Positions 59,164 to 64,000 of a DNA stretch of 64,000 nt are shown one piece after another. Both the position numbers and the translations under genes were made by a program. The stretch covers positions 2,604,001 through 2,668,000 of the forward strand of contig CM062382.1 in assembly GCA_031310005.1 (NCBI GenBank), read 5' to 3'. Positions within the stretch are counted from its first letter, which is position 1. The number at the start of each line of letters is the position of its first letter. Source of the DNA: Dactylellina haptotyla. Its lineage: Eukaryota; Ascomycota; Orbiliomycetes; Orbiliales; Orbiliaceae. The notes below the pieces were generated by a model, which was not told the DNA's origin, ran no database searches, and saw only the letters and a list, made by a program, of their open reading frames with translations.

Positions 59164-61718
59164 TGGGCGATGTAAACAACATGGTTATCTCAGATACCCT
59201 TCCTTATCCCCCCTTCTCCGATGTATAGTCTTCCGCGCAGCCACTCCGTTACTCCTTCTCGCACGCCGCCCTCTGCTCTTATCATTTCACATGTGCTTGA
59301 ACAAAAATATTTCCAACGCCCTAAACACACCCGATCCTGGCAAATCATTTATCTCTCTTTTAATCTGCCGCATACTGGTTCTTCCTCTTCCATATCCTTA
59401 CTCATCGAAACCTTTTTCCTCATATTTTTCCTTACTATACCTCTTTTACAGGCATTGGGTCAATGGGGCGATTCTGTTTTCTATGTTTGTCTCTTTTTCC
59501 GGCTTTATTCTGGTTTCCTTATCTTCGTAACGGTGTTATCACGGCTGTCGTTGGTATTCTCAACCTTTTTCCTCTTCACTCTTGCTGCTTTACATACCAC
59601 TTTGTTTTTTTCTGCATTTTGCTCTTTTTCAATTTCATTTCATTTTGATACCACCACTCTCGCTTTTCTTTATTGGTTTTCTCTTTTTTTTCTGTCTTTA
59701 TGCTTTTCTTTGATATTTTCTATCTTGGTCATGATGACGATTTATCAAACGTCATATAACAAGCAGTAAGTATATATAATCTCTTCTTAATCATAGCCTT
59801 CTCATGAAGCGATTCTTTTTCAACCAAAAAATTTTCTGTCTAGCATATTCTTGGGCCTACACAAAAACGTTCGTTATCCTTTTACAAAGAAAGTCTTGCA
59901 TTCTGTTCATTCGTTCACCTCTATTTTTCTTTCCGGTTCTCCCGTGACGGCGCTGTTCTATTTCTGTTACCCGCTCCAAAAGAAAAAACCTACAGTTGAA
60001 TTATTTTTGTGTTTTTTGCATTTTCATATCACTACGATCATATACATAAAAAACTTTGGAAAAATGAATTCTATGACCAAGAAAACATATACATGTTGCA
60101 TCGATATCTGGTATAGCAGCACTAGCCTTTAACTATACGCAGGTGGTGTGCATACGTTCGACGCTATCCCACAGACCACCTATCGTGAATCAAAGAAAAG
60201 AGATATCTGTAGACCCACTTTTTTCCTTTTTTTTCTAATCGTTATCGATTAGCTAGCCACACTTAATAGTGTATAGTCAGGGACGGAATAAAAAATATAC
60301 TAGGCAAAGACCACCTAATGTATGCCGAAGGAGAAAAGGGTAAGAATCCACGTCTTTCCCGTGCCTGCAGAAGGGATGGCCTAGGGATGGAGGTGGGGGG
60401 GAAGGGGCTCAGGTCTAGACTCCCCACACCACTACCACCACCGACTGGTATGCTGCTAGAGCCCTCTTCGTCATCGTGCTGGAAGCGGGTAGTTCGGCGG
60501 CGTAGATGTCGTAGGTGAAAAACGCCACCACGGTGTTATCGTCGATAGAGATACTAGCCTGCATATTCTTCTTCTTCTTGATAACTTCTGTTATCAGCTG
60601 AGAGATGTGGAGAAAACAAGACAAATGATTAATGGTTACTAAGAGTATTTACTAGTACGCTACGTGCTTTGTTATACTGGAACATCTTAAGAGCCCTACG
60701 GGTCGTATTGAAGAATAAATAAATAATAAAGTGGCTTGAAAAATATTCGTAAGGTTTCCCCAGACACACGGCTTCGATCCACCCTCTCCGAAGCCCTAAG
60801 CACTGTGGGAACTTTTTCTTTTTCGCTCACCAAGAAACCGGAGAATACAAAATGGAGAGACATTAGAATAGTGCGCGAAGATCGAAGGGTGTGCACTATG
60901 TGGTTTTTGTTGGCGTCCGGCCTCCAGTGGGGGGTTTATATATTCTGGGTGGCTTTTTGCTCCAGGGCTGTACACACATACTTTTTTTTCCCGCTACAAA
61001 TTCGAACCGAACCAAAATAATGTCCCGGCCGGAGAAGATGTTACCGCTACCGCCCGATCACCTGAGTTTCTTGGAGGATTTCAGCAGCGTTGCGTCCGGA
61101 GTTACCGTGGATGAATAACGGCGGTGCATGAAAAGGGTAAGATCTTAAGAAATGAATTATACTATCGATATCCAAACAGACGCTAAGATAGCAACGATAA
61201 TGGAACTAAGATAGTAATACATGGTAATGAAGCGTGGAAAAGTATGAAGAGAAAGAGGGTTAGGTATTATACCGAGATCTATATTGATGAAACAATGGTA
61301 AAAACCCGCAAATGCGGGCCATTTTGTTTTCTTTATCAGGCAGACGCCGCGCCGTTTCTTGAAATGCAACCTTTCGCCGAGTTATACGCTAAGAAAAGAA
61401 CTGATGGAGAGAAACGAGTAAGGAAGAGACATAATTGTGGGAAACGCCGTTCCCGGAAGGTTTTCTGTGTCATGGGCCGTTTACGAAGAATGAACGAGTA
61501 AGTTCGCCAGGGCGAGGGAGAAACGCATAGTATTCGTGATATTATTTTTCTTTCTTCATCTTCGTGAACAGAGCCCGCACACAGCTCGGGCGTAACACCA
61601 TCGAAAATGGGTCTTAATCTGGCGGTTGTGACCCTGCCGCCGGTGATCTGTGATTCCTCTCGACGTAAAGGGGAAGCGAGAAGGAAGAAAAGAAAGAAGG
61701 GGGCTTGTCGCCCACCTT
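59164..61718. other. 2.6-kb intergenic region
   Basis: The first 900 bp are T-rich and probably include the 3' end of the GTPase transcript. A 183-codon frame at 59221-59769 is a Phe/Leu/Ser product of this T-richness and not a believable protein. A 69-codon frame at 60415-60624 (minus) has a somewhat protein-like end but no other support. Confidence 0.45.
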
Positions 61719-62116
61719 TTACTTCTTCAGGATCCCCTCCAGTACCGCGGAGATCCGCTGGTACATTTCCCGTTGGACCTCAACGGGGACCTTCCCCCAC
61801 ATCTCCTCTTCCACCTGGTGTAAGACCTGGTGGAAGTCGGAGATGGGCTCCCCGTTTGCGTCTGTGGCTGGCGCCTGTTGGCCGCCTTGGTCCTGCCCAT
61901 TCTGGTGGGCGTATATGGCCCTCGAGGCCGCGCGCCGAGTGTCCTCGTACCAGCCGCTGATGTGCAGCTGCTCGATGAGGTGGTCGAGCAGGCTAAAAAA
62001 GTTGTCAGTATATTTTGCTGATCGATTTGTGGTGATATATACACGTACCGTTGTCGCTGGCCTCGCTCGACCAGCTTCAGGTTCACCTGGGTCTGTAGGG
62101 GAACTTGTGGTGCCAT
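61719..62116 (-). CDS. sus1: Sus1/ENY2, shared subunit of SAGA deubiquitinase module and TREX-2
   Basis: Two exons on the minus strand, 62116-62049 and 61992-61719, with a 56-bp intron (GTACGT...TTTTTTAG) give 113 residues. After splicing, VNLKLVERGQRQR continues as LLDHLIEQLHISGWYED. This aligns with the ENY2 pattern of a short first helix, an ERERL-type turn and a second helix ending in CGW. The C-terminal helix VPVEVQREMYQRISAVL matches the ENY2 end VPDSVKKELLQRI. A Gln/Gly-rich loop (NGQDQGGQQAPATDANG) lies between helices and is longer than in animals. Sus1 couples histone H2B deubiquitination to mRNA export at nuclear pores. The intron interrupts the same Arg that closes helix 1. The gene is divergent from the ribosome-assembly gene. 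Confidence 0.9.
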
Positions 62117-62695
62117 TTTCTGGTAAATACGCTGGATTATCAGTTATAAATCCGTAGTTATGAGAATATGTCGGTGTGAGAAGTGGTATAGGGGTTGTAA
62201 TGTGCAATTGCTCTCCGAGCACTCTGTTGCGCATGGAGGTAGCAGCAACGTTGCGAAAGGGATGATAGAGGAATGTAGGCAAGGCAGAACGGTGAGATGA
62301 ACACCGGAAGAGAGTCAACTTACAGTTATTTGGCAACCGAATATGGCAAGCTCTTGTGATATATGTCTAGTGACAGTAGTTTGGCTCTCTGAGCGCAGGT
62401 GTGAAGTGAGAAAGCTGTCGATGAGAGGAGCGGCGATGTTCTGACAAATGCGAAGTCGGTGTGGCCATCGCGCGTTGTCGAACATCTTACCGAGTTGGTG
62501 ATCGCCCGCCAAGCGCCAAGCTGTGTCGCTCATTTGACCACCCGCAACACTTTTTTCGAGCCGCAGAAAAAAAATTATTCGCCCTGTCGCAGACTCGGAG
62601 ACTCCAAACCCCACCATCCTTCCTCTCATCTTTCTTTCTTTACCAGCCTCGAATACCATACGCTCTTTATATCTGCGAAGAGGACTTATTAGGCC
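62117..62695. promoter_or_regulatory. Bidirectional promoter between sus1 and rrb1
   Basis: 579 bp between divergent start codons. A TTTTTTCG...AAAAAAAATTATT segment at about 62550-62580 resembles the A/T-rich RRPE-type element of ribosome-biogenesis promoters, but the match is weak. No gene seen inside. Confidence 0.4.
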
Positions 62696-64000
62696 ATGGC
62701 GAAGCGACCAAGCGAATTCACAGAGGGCGACCTCACCAACCTCAAGAATGGCGAGCGAGCAGGCAGCACCGCCAAGCTTGGTGAAGCTACCACTCCAGTC
62801 AAAGACGGCATGGGAGAGTTCGAAGACCCCTTCGAAGATGAGATGGAGAGCGATGAGGACGTCGTAGAAGCTGGATCGGGTTCAGAAATTGAGGATGAGG
62901 AGGAAGAAGATGATGAAGGTAGATATTTCAGTTTAACTTCGTCCTCTGCCACAATTGCTAACTCGATCGATTCATGTAGCAATGGACGTCGATACCGAAG
63001 CATATCGGATATCGAGGCCTCAGCAACCTCTTGGAGAAGACGAAGTACTAGAAGCCGATCCTAGCGCATTCCACATGTTGCATAACATGGGAACAAAATG
63101 GCCATGTCTATCGTTCGACGTACTACCGGACCGCATGGGCGATAATAGACAGACCTACCCGGCTACTGTATACCTCGTCACCGGCACACAAGCTTCCAAA
63201 CCGAAGGATAACGAGATCACAGTAATGAAGCTCAGCGGATTGTCGAGGATAAAACAGGGTAAGCTCATAGTCTTCTAAGAAAAACCCGGAGCTTGATTGT
63301 TAACAGTCCCATAGATCCCGAAGACTCTGAGGAGGAAGACGCAGAATCTGACGACGACGAAGACTCCGAAGCCATCCTCGAATCTCGCCACATTCCCGTC
63401 TCCACCACTACAAACCGCATCCGCCTCTCCCCGCACTCTCTGGCCAACAACGAATACCTAGCTGCCACGATGCTCGAAACCGGTCATGTAAACATTTACA
63501 ACATCACCCCACACTTCACATCCCTCGAATCGCCAGGGAACCCCATCCCACCAGCTGCAAACCAGCCGCTAGCAGCATTAAACATGCATCGCGGCGTAGA
63601 AGGTTACGCTATCGACTGGTCACCGTTAATACCCCAAGGCCGCCTGCTCACTGGTGACAACGCCGGCAAAATCTTCCACACAACCCGCAACGATTCCGGA
63701 AAATTCGTGGCCGATAACGCTCCGTTCACTGGCCACACCTCCAGTATCGAAGAGTTACAATGGTCCCCTGCAGAACGAACAGTCTTCGCCTCCGCATCCG
63801 CTGACGGCACCGTCAAGATCTGGGACGTGAGACAAAAGAACAAGAAGTTCGTGCTAAGTGTTGACGTCAGCTCGTCCGATGTCAACGTCGCCAGTTGGAA
63901 TCCCACTACACAGCATTTACTCGCCACCGGCGCCGACGACGGTGTCTGGGGTGTGTGGGATCTGCGAACCTTCTCGAACGCCGGGTCTGGTGGGAATGTA
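62696..64000 (+). CDS. rrb1: Ribosome assembly WD-repeat protein Rrb1/GRWD1 (3' end beyond window)
   Basis: Exons 62696-62918, 62980-63258 and 63315 to the window end give about 396 residues of an expected 480-500. The acidic N-terminus (EIEDEEEEDDE) is followed by the CAF1C/H4-binding-type segment HMLHNMGTKWPCLSFDVLPD, typical of GRWD1/Rrb1 and the RbAp48 group. A second acidic stretch (DSEEEDAESDDDEDSE) then precedes WD repeats: GVEGYAIDWSP, LLTGDNAGKI, GHTSSIEELQWSP, FASASADGTVKIWDVR, and VNVASWNP...LLATGADDGVWGVWDLR. Rrb1 escorts ribosomal protein L3 (Rpl3) into pre-60S particles in the nucleus and nucleolus. The gene is truncated only by the end of the window. Confidence 0.95.

Noticed and set aside
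59221-59769. 183-codon frame after the GTPase gene
   Set aside because: Its Phe/Leu/Ser-rich product follows directly from T-rich 3' sequence; no domain and no splice context.
60415-60624. 69-codon minus-strand frame
   Set aside because: Ends in plausible residues but lacks a leader, splice partners or any recognised motif; insufficient to call a gene.
60765-60800. tRNA-like GGCTTCGATCC motif
   Set aside because: Only a partial B-box; upstream sequence does not fold into a tRNA.
1-64000. CRISPR array, rRNA operon or tRNA cluster
   Set aside because: None seen; no regularly spaced repeats or conserved RNA motifs, as expected for a fungal nuclear region of this kind.

Overview
This window comes from the nuclear genome of a filamentous ascomycete. 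The genes are interrupted by short introns (mostly 50-80 bp) with GT..AG ends and CTAAC-like branch sites. The gene content is typically fungal: a Spg1/Tem1 GTPase, a Nha1/Sod2 antiporter, Zn2Cys6 regulators, a highly reducing polyketide synthase and a Goodbye-NACHT STAND protein. A leotiomycete is my guess from general feel only; nothing in the window fixes the class.

Layout. (1) 1-5.2 kb: a metzincin-type metalloprotease gene interrupted by a single-base frameshift, then a secreted Tri14/Mala s 1-like beta-propeller. (2) 5.9-22.6 kb: a compact polyketide cluster. It holds an FSH-type serine hydrolase and, divergent from it, a highly reducing PKS without a methyltransferase domain (KS-AT-DH-psiKR-ER-KR-ACP, 2236 aa, 11 exons). 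These are followed by an FMN-dependent 2-hydroxyacid oxidase, an AMP-dependent acyl-CoA ligase and an aldo-keto reductase. The shared hydrolase/PKS promoter carries several CCG-Nx-CGG palindromes, two with the same N6 spacing. A 1.3 kb gap inside the cluster holds a possible regulator relic and a 66-bp MITE-like element with perfect 13-bp inverted ends and 9-bp flanking direct repeats. (3) 24.6-29.3 kb: one six-exon gene for a 1487-aa NLR-like STAND protein (Goodbye, NACHT, TPR-like, C-terminal Cys/His finger). (4) 29.7-37.7 kb: a myo-inositol-type sugar porter, a secreted M28 aminopeptidase and a GH31 alpha-glucosidase. (5) 39.2-45.8 kb: two divergently transcribed Zn2Cys6 regulators. (6) 49-64 kb: conserved housekeeping genes with long leaders and wide gaps: Na+/H+ antiporter, Spg1/Tem1 GTPase, Sus1 (SAGA/TREX-2) and Rrb1/GRWD1, the last cut by the window end.

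How the genes may work together (inference): the PKS builds a reduced chain without C-methyl branches. It has no release domain, so the adjacent FSH hydrolase could free the acid as LovG does. The acyl-CoA ligase could activate a fatty or polyketide acid, and the FMN oxidase and aldo-keto reductase would adjust alpha-hydroxy/keto groups. No P450, NRPS or intact regulator was seen in the cluster.

All gene models were spliced by hand from reading frames and splice signals. In every multi-exon model the exon phases add up to an open frame, but no transcript data or database searches were available.
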